Shown piece by piece: positions 36,404 through 46,261 of a stretch of DNA of 64,000 nt (position 1 is the stretch's first letter; every line of letters starts with the position of its first letter). The DNA lies in assembly GCA_965248545.1 (NCBI GenBank), contig OZ252110.1:806001-870000 (forward strand). The letters are read 5' to 3'. This DNA comes from Alteromonas_E sp965248545. Lineage in GTDB: Bacteria > Pseudomonadota > Gammaproteobacteria > Enterobacterales > Alteromonadaceae. The notes beneath the pieces were generated by a model. It saw only the letters and a program-made list of their open reading frames with translations. It searched no databases and was not told the origin of the DNA. Position numbers and translations under genes: made by a program.

Positions 36404-37021
36404 TTATAGGATATCGAGTAGCTCAACATCAAATACTAAGGTGCTGTATGGCCCGATTGCGCCACCCGCGCCTTGTTCGCCATACGCAAGATTGTGTGGC
36501 ACGTACAAACGCCATTTAGAACCCACTTTCATCATTTGTAGCGCTTCAGTCCAACCTTTAATAACGCCGCCAACAGGGAACTCTGCTGGCTGACCGCGAT
36601 CGTAGCTGCTGTCAAAAACATCGCCATTAATCAACGTACCATGATAGTGCGTACGAACAGTTGAAGCTGCTGTAGGCATTTCACCATTGCCTTCAGTCAA
36701 CACTTCATATTGCAAGCCAGAAGCCGTAACTTGAACTTCGTCGCGTTTAGCATTGTCAGCTAAAAATTTTACGCCTTCCTCAATCGCGCCTTTGTGCTGT
36801 TCAGCTTTTGCTGCCTGCATACGCTCATGAATAGTGTTGAACGCGGTACGAAGTTGGTCATCCGTAACCTGTGATGGATTTTGCTGAAATGCATCTTTCA
36901 AACCGTCAACAACTACGTCGAGTTCCATGCCCTCAAAAGGGTTAGAAGCAAGTTGTTGGCCCATCTGATAACCGATGCCATAGCTGCCCTGCAGCTCAAT
37001 TGTAGAATACTTATCGCTCAC
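36404..37021 (-). CDS. fklB: FKBP-type peptidyl-prolyl isomerase (FklB-like)
   Basis: A 205-residue protein; FklB is 206. I place the start at GTG 37021 (AGGA 7 nt upstream), giving VSDKYSTIELQGSYGIGYQMGQQL, which matches FklB's TIEAQASYGIG start; an ATG at 37210 gives a poor, unconserved extension. The N-terminal helical dimerisation domain (about 1-85) precedes the FKBP domain: VRTHYHGTLINGDVFDSSYDRG, VGGVIKGWTEALQMMKVGSKWRLYVP and FDVELLDIL. It speeds cis-trans isomerisation at proline. Divergent from ppc. Confidence 0.93.
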   Translation of the reverse strand: MSDKYSTIELQGSYGIGYQMGQQLASNPFEGMELDVVVDGLKDAFQQNPSQVTDDQLRTAFNTIHERMQAAKAEQHKGAIEEGVKFLADNAKRDEVQVTASGLQYEVLTEGNGEMPTAASTVRTHYHGTLINGDVFDSSYDRGQPAEFPVGGVIKGWTEALQMMKVGSKWRLYVPHNLAYGEQGAGGAIGPYSTLVFDVELLDIL

Positions 37022-37158
37022 GATGTGTCCTGTAGGAATGTTGGAAAAGTGCGCGATGATACCACAGCTAGATAATTTCTCTATGTTATAGCGAAAGCTG
37101 TTAGACAGATAATCATTTGATCGAGTATCTTGAGAGGTTCGTTTAGGAGGAGATGGAT

Positions 37159-39798
37159 ATGACTGAGTTTGATGCACAGCTAAAAGATACCGTTCGCCAT
37201 CTAGGCGCAACGTTAGGTGCGACCATTAAGCACCAATTGGGAGAAGAGTGGTTAGCTCGTATAGAGACCATTCGCAAAGCGGGCCGCGCAGCAAACAAAG
37301 GTGATACCGATAGCCGCGCGGAACTTCAAGCTTTGTTTGCCGAACTCGACGATACAGACTTGTTGGTCATCGGTCGTGCGTTCGCGCAATTTTTAAATCT
37401 CGGCAACATCGCAGAACAAGAGCATAACAGTGCCAAACAAATTGATGTGTCGATGGAAACCCTATTTGAGCACATTGAACGTGCAAAATTAGACAATGAC
37501 GCGATTACCAGCGCTGTCGCAGATCTTAACATCGATCTAGTACTCACTGCCCACCCTACAGAAGTGACGCGGCGTACACTAATCCATAAACACAGTGAAT
37601 TGGCAAAGTGCTTAGCCACCATTCACCAACAAGAGCCAAGTGATAGGCAACGCGAAAAGTTGCAAGCTCGCATGGCCGATTTAATAGCACAAGCATGGCA
37701 TACCGAGGAGATTCGAACGGTAAGACCGACACCGGTTGACGAGGCCCGATGGGGGTTCTCCGTTATCGAAAACTCACTATGGGATGCCGTACCGGGCTTT
37801 TTGCGTGACTTTGATTCTCGCTTACAATCACACTATGCACTGAACTTGCCGCTAGATGCCAGACCTGTGCAGTTCAGCAGTTGGATGGGCGGTGACCGCG
37901 ACGGCAACCCATTCGTGACCTCTAAGGTGACCGAACAGGTGCTATTGCTGGCGCGTAAACGCGCGGCCAAACTGTTCGCGATTGACTTGGATAAATTGCA
38001 GGTCGAACTATCAATGAGCGCCTGTAACCAACCGTTGCGAGATGCCGTAGGCGATGCGCTTGAACCCTATCGCGCATTGCTGCGCCCACTGGTATCTCGA
38101 CTGCGCTTCACACGCGACGATATTGACCGTTACCTCAACAATGAACCCTGTAACCCAGATGCTTGGATAGCCGACAATAGCGAATTACTTGAACCACTCA
38201 TGTTGTGCTATGAGAGCCTACTCGATGCGGGCTTAGAAATCGTCGCCAACGGACTATTGACCGATACAATCCGCCGCGCTCATTGTTTTGGTGTCCATCT
38301 CCTTAAACTCGACATCCGGCAAGACTCACAGCGTCATGCTGATGTTTTTAGCGAGGTCACACGTTACTTGGGGCTCGGCGATTACAACCAGTGGAGCGAG
38401 CAAGATAAGCAAGCGTTCTTACTGCGTGAGCTGAGCTCTAAGCGCCCGTTGTTCCCTCGGCATTGGCAACCAAGTGATGAAGTTCAAGAGGTCTTAGACA
38501 CGGCTTGCACAATCGCAAAGCATTCTCGTCATGGCTTTGGAATTTACATTATATCCATGGCGAGCGAGCCATCTGACGTCATGGCAGTGCAACTGTTGTT
38601 ACAAGAAATGGGGGTCGATTGGCCGATGCCAGTGGCACCATTATTTGAAACGTTGGATGACCTAAACCACTCGCCAACGGTTATGCAGAATCTGTTATCG
38701 ATTGATTGGTACCGTGGCTATATCCAAGGTCGGCAGTATGTAATGATTGGTTATTCTGATTCCGCCAAAGATGCTGGCGCTCTCGCCGCGGGCTGGGCGC
38801 AATATCAGGCGCAAGAGGCATTAGTAGGATTAGCCAACGAGAATCAAATCCAATTAACCTTATTCCATGGTCGAGGCGGAACCATTGGCCGTGGAGGCTT
38901 ACCCGCTCATGCTGCAATTCATTCCCAACCACCAGGTTCACTGGATGGCGGGTTCAGAGTCACAGAGCAAGGCGAAACGATTCGCTACAAGTTTGGTATG
39001 CCCCGCCTTGCCAAACGCAGTCTGGGGATTTACGCCAGTGCCATCATTGAAGCGATACTGTTCCCGCCACCAGAGCCGAAACAAGCTTGGCGTGATACGA
39101 TTCAACAAATGGCTAATGACGCACGGGACAATTATCGCGGTATTGTGCGAGAACACCCTGATTTCGTGCCCTACTTCCGTGTGGCAACGCCAGAACAGGA
39201 GCTCGGCAAACTACCGCTGGGAAGCCGACCGGCAAAACGCAAACCAAGTGGCGGAATCGAAAGCTTACGGGCAATCCCTTGGATATTTGCGTGGGCGCAA
39301 ACCCGTTTGGTATTGCCAAGCTGGTTAGGCGTTATGCGTGCCATCGAGGCGCACTATCAAGGGGACCAAAAAGGGTTGATCGATGACATGATTGCCAACT
39401 GGCCTTTCTTTGCATCGCGTCTATCTATGTTGGACATGGTGTTCGACAAGGCTGACCCCAACATCAGTGAAGCCTATGATGAACGATTAGTGCCTGATGA
39501 ACTGAAACACTTCGGTGAAACGCTACGCCAAGAGCTTAAAGACAGTATTCATTTACTGCTAACCCTTACCCATCAAGAAGCGGTTATGGAGGGCGACCCT
39601 CAAGGCAAAGAGTCGATGAATATCCGAGCTGGATATTTGCAGCCATTACATTATCTGCAAATTGAGCTATTGGATCGGATCCGTGCACATGAACAACAGC
39701 CAGACTCAGCCGACTCATTGGATAAAGTCGCTGCGCTGGAGCGCGCTATGATGGTGACCATCGCGGGGATTGCAATCGGGATGCGTAATACCGGTTAG
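37159..39798 (+). CDS. ppc: Phosphoenolpyruvate carboxylase
   Basis: An 879-residue enzyme that adds bicarbonate to PEP to form oxaloacetate. The catalytic histidine is in LTAHPTEVTRRT, a second signature region is FHGRGGTIGRGG, and the active-site arginine and lysine regions (GYSDSAKDAG, RQDSQRHADVF) are present. The C-terminus ends GIAIGMRNTG. AGGAGG lies 8 nt before ATG 37159, so this is preferred to the ATG at 37153. Full length for the bacterial type (E. coli 883). Divergent from fklB and convergent with mdh, whose product makes the same oxaloacetate pool. Confidence 0.98.
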   Translation: MTEFDAQLKDTVRHLGATLGATIKHQLGEEWLARIETIRKAGRAANKGDTDSRAELQALFAELDDTDLLVIGRAFAQFLNLGNIAEQEHNSAKQIDVSMETLFEHIERAKLDNDAITSAVADLNIDLVLTAHPTEVTRRTLIHKHSELAKCLATIHQQEPSDRQREKLQARMADLIAQAWHTEEIRTVRPTPVDEARWGFSVIENSLWDAVPGFLRDFDSRLQSHYALNLPLDARPVQFSSWMGGDRDGNPFVTSKVTEQVLLLARKRAAKLFAIDLDKLQVELSMSACNQPLRDAVGDALEPYRALLRPLVSRLRFTRDDIDRYLNNEPCNPDAWIADNSELLEPLMLCYESLLDAGLEIVANGLLTDTIRRAHCFGVHLLKLDIRQDSQRHADVFSEVTRYLGLGDYNQWSEQDKQAFLLRELSSKRPLFPRHWQPSDEVQEVLDTACTIAKHSRHGFGIYIISMASEPSDVMAVQLLLQEMGVDWPMPVAPLFETLDDLNHSPTVMQNLLSIDWYRGYIQGRQYVMIGYSDSAKDAGALAAGWAQYQAQEALVGLANENQIQLTLFHGRGGTIGRGGLPAHAAIHSQPPGSLDGGFRVTEQGETIRYKFGMPRLAKRSLGIYASAIIEAILFPPPEPKQAWRDTIQQMANDARDNYRGIVREHPDFVPYFRVATPEQELGKLPLGSRPAKRKPSGGIESLRAIPWIFAWAQTRLVLPSWLGVMRAIEAHYQGDQKGLIDDMIANWPFFASRLSMLDMVFDKADPNISEAYDERLVPDELKHFGETLRQELKDSIHLLLTLTHQEAVMEGDPQGKESMNIRAGYLQPLHYLQIELLDRIRAHEQQPDSADSLDKVAALERAMMVTIAGIAIGMRNTG

Positions 39799-39813
39799 CG
39801 TGACGCCCCTTTG

Positions 39814-39852
39814 GACATAAAAAAACCGGCGCTAGCCGGTTTTTTTTATGTC
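39814..39852. terminator. Bidirectional terminator between ppc and mdh
   Basis: GACATAAAAAAACCGGC and its mirror GCCGGTTTTTTTTATGTC form a long, nearly perfect stem with A and T tracts on the two arms. It serves the convergent ppc and mdh genes. Confidence 0.92.
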
Positions 39853-39865
39853 TTTATAGACAACC

Positions 39866-40804
39866 TTATGCTTTGGTTACGAAATCAACACCAAGTTGAA
39901 TATCACCGCGTAATCCATCCAACATGTCTTGTTTAGCTTGTTCTTCGAATGCACTCAAATCGCCGTATGGAAGAATTTCTTCAACACCGTTTGGACCCAA
40001 GCGTACCGGGTGAGCGAAGAAAGCTGCATCGTCTGAATTAACTTCTACATAAGTGTATTCTACGACATTATCGCCTTTCATCGCAGCGACCAAAGACAAA
40101 CAGAAACGCGCTGCAGCTTGACCCATTGAAAGTGTTGCGGAACCGCCACCTGCTTTTGCTTCAACAACTTCAGTACCGGCGTTCTGAATACGCTTGGTCA
40201 AACTTGCTACTTCGTCATCAGAGAAGCTGGCGCCTTCAACCTGAGATAGAAGTGGCAAAATTGTTGTGCCTGAGTGACCACCAATAACGGGGACATGGAC
40301 GCCTGCAACGTCTAAACCTTTTAGGTCAGCCACAAAGGTTTCGGCGCGGATAACGTCAAGTGTCGTAACACCAAACAGTTTATTCTTATCGTAAACACCT
40401 TTTGCTTTGAGTGCCTCAGCAGCGATCGCAACAGTGGTGTTAACTGGGTTTGTAATGATCCCGATACACGCTTTTGGACATGTGTCAGCAATCGCGTCAA
40501 CCAAGTTGCGTACAATCCCTGCATTGATGTTAAACAGGTCAGAACGATCCATACCCGGCTTACGTGGAACACCCGCTGGAATTAACACGATATCACAGCC
40601 TTCTAGTGCTTCAGCTAGGTCGTCTTTACCGTGACCAGTTACCTTTACATCAGTTGGGATGTGGCTCAAGTCAACCGCAACACCGGGTACTACCGGCGCT
40701 ACGTCGTATAATGACAACGCTGAACCAGCTGGAAGTTGAGTTTTTAACAACAGTGATAATGCCTGACCAATGCCGCCTGCGGCACCAAGGACTGCTACTT
40801 TCAT
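39866..40804 (-). CDS. mdh: Malate dehydrogenase
   Basis: A 312-residue NAD-dependent malate dehydrogenase of the proteobacterial type (E. coli 312). NAD-binding loop GAAGGIGQALSLLL; IPAGVPRKPGMDRSDLF holds the substrate arginine loop; the catalytic aspartate-histidine pair is in the VIRAETFVADL/VIGGHSGTTILPL region. AGGAGA 5 nt upstream of ATG 40804. It interconverts malate and oxaloacetate in the TCA cycle. Divergent from argR, as in many gammaproteobacteria. Confidence 0.98.
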   Translation of the reverse strand: MKVAVLGAAGGIGQALSLLLKTQLPAGSALSLYDVAPVVPGVAVDLSHIPTDVKVTGHGKDDLAEALEGCDIVLIPAGVPRKPGMDRSDLFNINAGIVRNLVDAIADTCPKACIGIITNPVNTTVAIAAEALKAKGVYDKNKLFGVTTLDVIRAETFVADLKGLDVAGVHVPVIGGHSGTTILPLLSQVEGASFSDDEVASLTKRIQNAGTEVVEAKAGGGSATLSMGQAAARFCLSLVAAMKGDNVVEYTYVEVNSDDAAFFAHPVRLGPNGVEEILPYGDLSAFEEQAKQDMLDGLRGDIQLGVDFVTKA

Positions 40805-41097
40805 GTTTATCTCCTACAAGATTAGATCTTTAACTCTCTAAAGATATGAGCACGCGCGAGTTAGGACAACTGACCAATGGCGTGTATCAATAATTTGAAC
40901 GGGCGACACACTAAAGCAAAGCCGGCCAAAACTCAATGACCCTTTGGTCGTATAGTCACTATTTTGCGATTTGATACTTTAATCGAGCATTAAGGCTAGA
41001 AACTTTGTGTAAAAGGGCCAAATCGATTCGCTATCGAATTGCCTAGCGGACAGCAATACGGCAAAATGATACCAACACTCACCAGACTCTCGAGCGA

Positions 41098-41562
41098 ATG
41101 GCTACGATAAAACAAGAACAACTGATCAAAGCGTTTAAAGAACTGTTGAAAGCAGAAAGCTATGGCTCTCAAGGTGAGATCGTCGATGCACTCAAGAAAT
41201 CTGGCTTTGATAGTATTAGCCAATCTAAAATCTCACGGATGTTGAGTAAATTCGGCGCGGTGCGCACCCGCAACGCGCGCGGTGATATGGTGTATTGCTT
41301 GCCACCAGAGCTGGGCATGCCGACCGCCAAGAGTCCTCTCAAACAACTAGTTCTGGATATTGTGCATAACAATGTCATGGTTATCATCCGCACTTCCCCA
41401 GGCGCAGCCCAACTGATTGCGCGACTACTGGACTCATTATCGAAAAAAGACGGAGTGCTCGGCACGATTGCGGGCGACGATACGATTTTCATAGCGCCAG
41501 CTGATGTCACACAAATTGAAAAGCTACGCCAACGCGTTGAAGGCTTGTTCGACAACGTCTAG
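41098..41562 (+). CDS. argR: Arginine repressor
   Basis: A 154-residue protein with the winged-helix N-terminal domain (about 10-70): YGSQGEIVDALKKSGFDSISQSKISRMLSKFGAVRTRN. The C-terminal oligomerisation and arginine-binding domain shows VRTSPGAAQLIARLLD-type sequence and GTIAGDDTIFIAP. The family forms hexamers binding L-arginine and represses arginine synthesis. The 293-nt gap to mdh contains no clear ARG box that I could support. Confidence 0.97.
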   Translation: MATIKQEQLIKAFKELLKAESYGSQGEIVDALKKSGFDSISQSKISRMLSKFGAVRTRNARGDMVYCLPPELGMPTAKSPLKQLVLDIVHNNVMVIIRTSPGAAQLIARLLDSLSKKDGVLGTIAGDDTIFIAPADVTQIEKLRQRVEGLFDNV

Positions 41563-41750
41563 TCAGCACTCTGCCGTTCTATTCGTAATACCAGCCTGTT
41601 TTGGCGATTGATTGTCACGCTCTGACACCTGCGTGCTCAGCGCCTGTCTTATCATCTATTCGGCGCGACTCAAGCTCAGCCTTTATGCGTCGACATTCAT
41701 TTGTAACGCGAGTCACTTAATACAGTCCAGATAGACGTTGTAGCGGAAAT

Positions 41751-41779
41751 AAAAAAACCGGCCAATTGGCCGGTTTTTA
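41751..41779. terminator. Bidirectional terminator between argR and the Oar-like receptor
   Basis: AAAAAAACCGGCC, loop AATT, GGCCGGTTTTT: a strong palindrome with A and T tracts, 189 nt past argR and 20 nt past the receptor stop. Confidence 0.88.
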
Positions 41780-41798
41780 ATCTAAGACGTCTTGTCTA

Positions 41799-44700
41799 TT
41801 AGAAGCGGTACTTGATACCTACGCGCATAGACCAAGCTGATGCATCAGCGTTAACGGTCTGGCCACGGTCACCGTCGAAGTTAGTGAACAAGTAAGTGCC
41901 GTCATCTTGTAAACGTGCATCAACAACTGGGTTGTTGTACTCGAAGTTAACCTGCTCGTAAACACCCCATTGGTCGTTGATTAAGTTACCAAGGTTGCGG
42001 ATTGCGAAGTAAACTTCACCGCGGTGTCCATCCATGAATCCAGGGATCTCTTGAGAAACACGAACGTCAACACGCGTCCACCAGTTACTGTTTTGAGCGT
42101 TACGGCTCACGATGGTACCACGTGAACCTTCTAGGCCTGCAGTGCGGATAAACGCATTGAACTCGTCAAGGTCAAAGTCTTCGCCGTACTGAACGATAGG
42201 ATCGTCAACTAGTGGTACGTAAAGAAGTGAACGGTCTTCCCAAGGACGCTCGTCACCAAAGCCTGGATCCCAGTCAAAGGTGTAGCTGAACGGCTTACCT
42301 TTAACGCGTTGAGCGAATAGGTTGAAGCGCGTGTCATAACCATCAAAGAATTCGTACTTGTAACCTAGGCTGAAGGTAAAGCGATGCTTAACTTCATAGT
42401 TACTTGTCGCAACTTCTGGGTTGTTGTAGTCAGCGGTAGACAAGTTGCCGTAGTTTGAACTTGCTGTAGAGCTGTTCATTGGGCTACCTTGCTCTGCGTC
42501 CATGTATGCATATGCACCCGCAACGCGAATACCGTTGTCGAACGTCTTATTAGCAAATGCCGACACAACCAAAGAATCACCGTCATCATCAGCATTCGTT
42601 AGGAAGTAGTCAGTCGTGCTGCGTCCAGAACAGTCAGCACTTGTTGGGTCAGCAACACAGTCAGCGTCCATCAAGTCAGCATTGACATAAACAGGACGAC
42701 CGTCTGCAGCGCGACCAACGCGTACTGAGTTCAGAGCAATTGTTTTTGCCGCATCTTTCTCTTGCGAGAAGATTACGTCGATACCGGCAACTGTGCCGTC
42801 TTCAAATTCACGTTGCGTACCTAAGTTGAACTTCCAGATAGCAGGAACGTTGAAATCTGAATCTAGCGCGTTTACGGCACCGTCACCACCAACAAGACCG
42901 TCGATAGACGCTTGCGGCAAGTTGAACAAGAATCCAGGCGTGTTCGCGGCAATTAGCGCATCGCCAGAACGAACGTCAGATGCAAGGATGGTCACACCGT
43001 TGTTTGAGTAGTTGTTTGACAACCAAACGTTCGGGTTACCACCAGCGAATAGACCCACGCCACCGTAGATAAAGGTAGAACCGTCTAGTACGTAGTTAAA
43101 GCCTAAACGCGGTTGTAGAAGATCCATGTCTGGCGCAACTGCATTAGTGAAACCGTAACGTTGCTGGAAGTTAGGGTTAGCAGTTGGTGTTTGGTCAGAT
43201 GTCCACTCGTCATAACGTAGACCGAACGTTAGCGTTAGATCATCAGTCGCCATCCAGCGATCTTGGATGAACAATGTCGTGTTCTCGAATGCGAACTCAG
43301 CAGCACCGTCGTTTGCATCTAGAGAGCCTGGGATTGCGTAACGGATGCGGTCAGCGATACCGTTGCGGAAGTCTTCAACAGAAGCAAACTCGAAGCGGCC
43401 TTGGCTGCCTGGTACGAACAAGTTGAATACATCAACTTCACCGTACTCGATACCCGCTTTGATTTCGTGGTCACCGGCGAAGTAAGTACCCGCTAGACGG
43501 AACGTATCAGTATCGTAGTTAAGCTTGTTGGCTTGACGGAATTGGTCAGCACCTAGGAATACGTCTACACCGTCAACTACGTCGCGGATGGTTACGTCAC
43601 CAAAGTCTGGGTCAGAAGTAAACGGTGTTTGACCATTTTTAACTTCTTGAGTACCGATACGCAACTCAGTTGAGAAGTTATCCGTCCAGTCAGAGAACAA
43701 CTGCAATGAGTATGAAGTTAGTTCGTTCGCACGCTGATAGTAGCGGTCGTTAAAGGCATAGCTTGAAGAACTCGCACCAGTTGAGCTAACGGTGTTACCG
43801 TCAGTGTTTTGGTAGGTCAAAGACGCACGTTGGCCGTCCATGATTTCCCAGTCAACTTTAACCAATACTTTTTCTTCTTCTTCGTCAGCCGCAGTGATGA
43901 TATCACCCGCTTGATATCCGTATGTGTTCAACGCGATGCTGCGGATTTCATCCAACATACCAACGGTTAAGCCACTGATTGGCTCTGCGAAGCCTGCACC
44001 TTCTGGGCCGTCTTCGAACAGCTCAGTCGGCTCATGAGTTTCGTAAGCGGCGAAAATGAATAATTTGTCTTTGATGATTGGTGCGCCGATAGTGAAACCG
44101 TAACGTGCTTCGTCAAAGTCTGGAACGTCGAATTTATTACCGTCGATCTCGTCGCCTTGCATTGAATCGTTGGTATAGTCATACCAAAGGCTACCAGTGA
44201 TTTCATTGGTACCTGAACGAACAACAGCGTTTACGTTACAACCAGTGAAACCGCCGTAAGTTACGTCAAATGGTGCAAGCTGAACGTCAACTTGATCGAT
44301 TGCGTCGAATGGGAACGGTAGACGCTCTGTTGGGTAACCGTTGTTATTCAAACCGAAGTTATCGTTCTGAGAAATACCGTCAACAGTGATGCTGTTGAAA
44401 CGGTTGTTAACACCACCACATTGAATCGCGTCAGAGTTTGACGGGTCAATCGTGATACGTGGGTCGTTTTGAATGACATCTTTAATGTCACGTGTAATTG
44501 AAGGTTGGAACTGCAAATCTTCAAAGCTGAAGTTAGAAGACGGACCAAGCGCTTCAGTCACAACACCACCCGCAGTACCCGTTACAACGATACGCTCAAC
44601 GTTTGAAGAAGGCTCAAGGCTGACCGCTACGTTAGCCGGCTCACCTAGGTTGAGGTATACGTCTTCGATAGTACGTGAACCCGCTGAGTCAGTAACAGTA

Positions 44701-44951
44701 ATGGTGTATGGACCACCAACACGAAGACCGCGAAGTGCAAAGTTACCGTCTTGGTTAGTAACCAAAGTACGAACTGCACCAGTACGCGTGTCTGTCAACG
44801 TAACAGATGCGCCAGCAACCATTTCACCTGACTGTGTTGCCACAGAACCGCGAATGGTCGATGAAGTGTCTTGTGCCATTGCCGCGGTAGAGAGTCCCGC
44901 AGAAATCGCAACTGCAATCGCAACACGACTGAGTTTAGATTTGAGTAACAT
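41799..44951 (-). CDS. TonB-dependent receptor, Oar-like, with carboxypeptidase-regulatory domain
   Basis: A 1050-residue outer-membrane protein. Signal peptide about 1-27 (AALSTAAMAQ-like, cut after AMAQ). Residues about 30-110 form a carboxypeptidase-D-regulatory-like beta-sandwich (IRGSVATQSGEMVAGASVTLTDT). The plug follows, with IVVTGTAGG and FNSITVDGISQNDNFG (about 165-200). The long beta-barrel ends in MRVGIKYRF with terminal Phe. This layout is that of the Oar group of TonB-dependent receptors, implicated in protein or peptide trafficking in other bacteria; the substrate here is unknown. Its 449-nt leader holds two palindromes. Confidence 0.92.
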   Translation of the reverse strand: MLLKSKLSRVAIAVAISAGLSTAAMAQDTSSTIRGSVATQSGEMVAGASVTLTDTRTGAVRTLVTNQDGNFALRGLRVGGPYTITVTDSAGSRTIEDVYLNLGEPANVAVSLEPSSNVERIVVTGTAGGVVTEALGPSSNFSFEDLQFQPSITRDIKDVIQNDPRITIDPSNSDAIQCGGVNNRFNSITVDGISQNDNFGLNNNGYPTERLPFPFDAIDQVDVQLAPFDVTYGGFTGCNVNAVVRSGTNEITGSLWYDYTNDSMQGDEIDGNKFDVPDFDEARYGFTIGAPIIKDKLFIFAAYETHEPTELFEDGPEGAGFAEPISGLTVGMLDEIRSIALNTYGYQAGDIITAADEEEEKVLVKVDWEIMDGQRASLTYQNTDGNTVSSTGASSSSYAFNDRYYQRANELTSYSLQLFSDWTDNFSTELRIGTQEVKNGQTPFTSDPDFGDVTIRDVVDGVDVFLGADQFRQANKLNYDTDTFRLAGTYFAGDHEIKAGIEYGEVDVFNLFVPGSQGRFEFASVEDFRNGIADRIRYAIPGSLDANDGAAEFAFENTTLFIQDRWMATDDLTLTFGLRYDEWTSDQTPTANPNFQQRYGFTNAVAPDMDLLQPRLGFNYVLDGSTFIYGGVGLFAGGNPNVWLSNNYSNNGVTILASDVRSGDALIAANTPGFLFNLPQASIDGLVGGDGAVNALDSDFNVPAIWKFNLGTQREFEDGTVAGIDVIFSQEKDAAKTIALNSVRVGRAADGRPVYVNADLMDADCVADPTSADCSGRSTTDYFLTNADDDGDSLVVSAFANKTFDNGIRVAGAYAYMDAEQGSPMNSSTASSNYGNLSTADYNNPEVATSNYEVKHRFTFSLGYKYEFFDGYDTRFNLFAQRVKGKPFSYTFDWDPGFGDERPWEDRSLLYVPLVDDPIVQYGEDFDLDEFNAFIRTAGLEGSRGTIVSRNAQNSNWWTRVDVRVSQEIPGFMDGHRGEVYFAIRNLGNLINDQWGVYEQVNFEYNNPVVDARLQDDGTYLFTNFDGDRGQTVNADASAWSMRVGIKYRF

Positions 44952-45007
44952 AGTGTGTGTTTCCTATTTAAGTAACGTAACGATTTATAAATTCGTTTGC
45001 GCTTGTC

Positions 45008-45019
45008 CCAAACGTTTGG
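45008..45019. promoter_or_regulatory. 12-bp palindrome, candidate operator of the Oar-like receptor
   Basis: CCAAACGTTTGG is a perfect palindrome with an AACGTT-like centre, a pattern common in LacI-family operators (centred CG). It lies 57-68 nt upstream of the receptor start. No LacI gene is in the window. Confidence 0.4.
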
Positions 45020-45079
45020 CTTTGTCCTTTATCCGACAAGTGCTTGTAAAAACCGCACAGATTCTTCGCGATCAACATT

Positions 45080-45100
45080 GCAGTTTTATGACAAAACTGC
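45080..45100. promoter_or_regulatory. 21-bp inverted repeat in the Oar-like receptor leader
   Basis: GCAGTTTT, loop ATGAC, AAAACTGC: a perfect 8-bp stem about 130 nt upstream of the receptor start. It could be an operator or an RNA hairpin; without a T run it is not a standard terminator. Confidence 0.4.
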
Positions 45101-45400
45101 GCTGTAGACCGCGTTAATGCTACGGTTAAGCACTTTTTTCGGCGCCAGATTAGAGCAAAATCAGTCGAATCGGCCGTGTTGCTCTTTTTCCCTGTTTGAG
45201 GGGCGCGTTGTTGTTTTTTATCGCGAAAGAATCATCCCATCAAAAGCTCAAGTAAACAGCGCTCAACAACATTCAGAATTATTTAAATATTATCATTAAT
45301 TATCATACACTTAGAATCGTTAAGTAATATTACCTATTGCATTAAATTAAGTTTACTGGTCAAATTCATCCAATAAATAAAGCTAAGTAACTTAACTTAA

Positions 45401-46261
45401 TTGCACCTTTATCGCGTCTTAATTCGAAACATGATTGGTATCGCCATCGCAATCGTTATGATCACGAGTGTGGGTTTAGGTTTGCTTATTGGTCAAAAAA
45501 ATGTCGCGGAATTACCGTCAATTGGCGAAAATTTGACCCGTTGTGCAACACAGTTGAGTGAAAACCCATCAGAATTGTCAATTTACGTCACCGATGAATG
45601 GCTAGCCAAAGAAATTACTGAACGTCTTTGTCAGGATCCAGTTGTCGGTCGTCAATTTGGTGCTGTTGTGACGACCTTAGGTCACAATGATTTTGATACC
45701 TATCGAAACATTAATTACGGCTTAGCTGACCTGGCGCTCGTGAAACAAAACCACGTCTCAGCTTTCGCTAGTGAGGCGGTTCATGGTTATCAGAGTATTG
45801 CCCAATATCCAGATTATCGGGCGTACTTCATCGGCAAATCAGAGAAACCGCTGCTATCTAAGGAATATTTCTTGGGAAAACGCATCGGTCTGCTTGACTA
45901 CCCGAGTAGTCGTTCTGGCCACATAGCACCAATGACACAGTTAAAGTCGCTCGACATTGACACGAGTAATGCAACTTTTGTGTACTTTAACTCACACCAA
46001 GAGTTGCGAGAGAAGTTGCTAATCGGTGATGTGGATATTATTGCCAGTTACTGGGACGAGCAGGACTCAGAGCGCTTTTCAGAAAACTATATAACCCAGA
46101 TCAATGCGAATATTACCGGGTCGCGTTGGTATTTACGCGGTCAAACTCGCAATACCGATCTGATTTGCGCCATCCAGCGCAATCTGCTTGAAATGTCACA
46201 ATCACTTCCCGCTTCTTACTATAGAGGGATTGAAGCAACGGTGGATTGTCCTGATGTATAA
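45401..46261 (+). CDS. Membrane-anchored PhnD-like periplasmic-binding protein
   Basis: A 286-residue protein with an uncleaved-looking N-terminal helix (about 11-31, MIGIAIAIVMITSVGLGLLIG) and a PBP-2 type domain of the phosphonate/phosphate-binding kind. Features: a lobe with YGLADLALVKQNH, then QYPDYRAYFIGK, FLGKRIGLLDYPSSRSGH and VDIIASYWDEQ. Start is TTG 45401 or ATG 45431. No ABC permease or ATPase adjoins. The last 8 nt overlap the next gene (46254), so the two are probably translated together. I infer a tethered sensor or receptor rather than a transporter subunit. Confidence 0.75.
   Translation: MHLYRVLIRNMIGIAIAIVMITSVGLGLLIGQKNVAELPSIGENLTRCATQLSENPSELSIYVTDEWLAKEITERLCQDPVVGRQFGAVVTTLGHNDFDTYRNINYGLADLALVKQNHVSAFASEAVHGYQSIAQYPDYRAYFIGKSEKPLLSKEYFLGKRIGLLDYPSSRSGHIAPMTQLKSLDIDTSNATFVYFNSHQELREKLLIGDVDIIASYWDEQDSERFSENYITQINANITGSRWYLRGQTRNTDLICAIQRNLLEMSQSLPASYYRGIEATVDCPDV

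Larger units (their letters stand above)
44952..45400. other. Divergent intergenic region of the Oar-like receptor
   Basis: A 449-nt gap between divergent genes. Two palindromes lie in it (45008-45019 and 45080-45100). The part beyond 45200 is very AT-rich and probably holds the promoter of the PhnD-like gene. A 61-codon frame (45117-45299) shows no family pattern and is not called. Confidence 0.6.

Noticed and set aside
38867..39328. A 153-codon frame overlapping ppc on the same strand
   Set aside because: It lies fully within the conserved ppc coding region in another frame.
40805..41097. Possible ARG boxes between mdh and argR
   Set aside because: Only partial matches to the palindromic consensus; not enough to call a site.
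44473..45117. A 214-codon plus-strand frame opposite the 5' end of the Oar-like receptor
   Set aside because: It runs antisense to a clear signal peptide and plug domain, has no family pattern, and ends in the leader. It is a shadow of the real gene.
45117..45299. A 61-codon frame in the divergent leader
   Set aside because: No family pattern; low-complexity AT-rich end.
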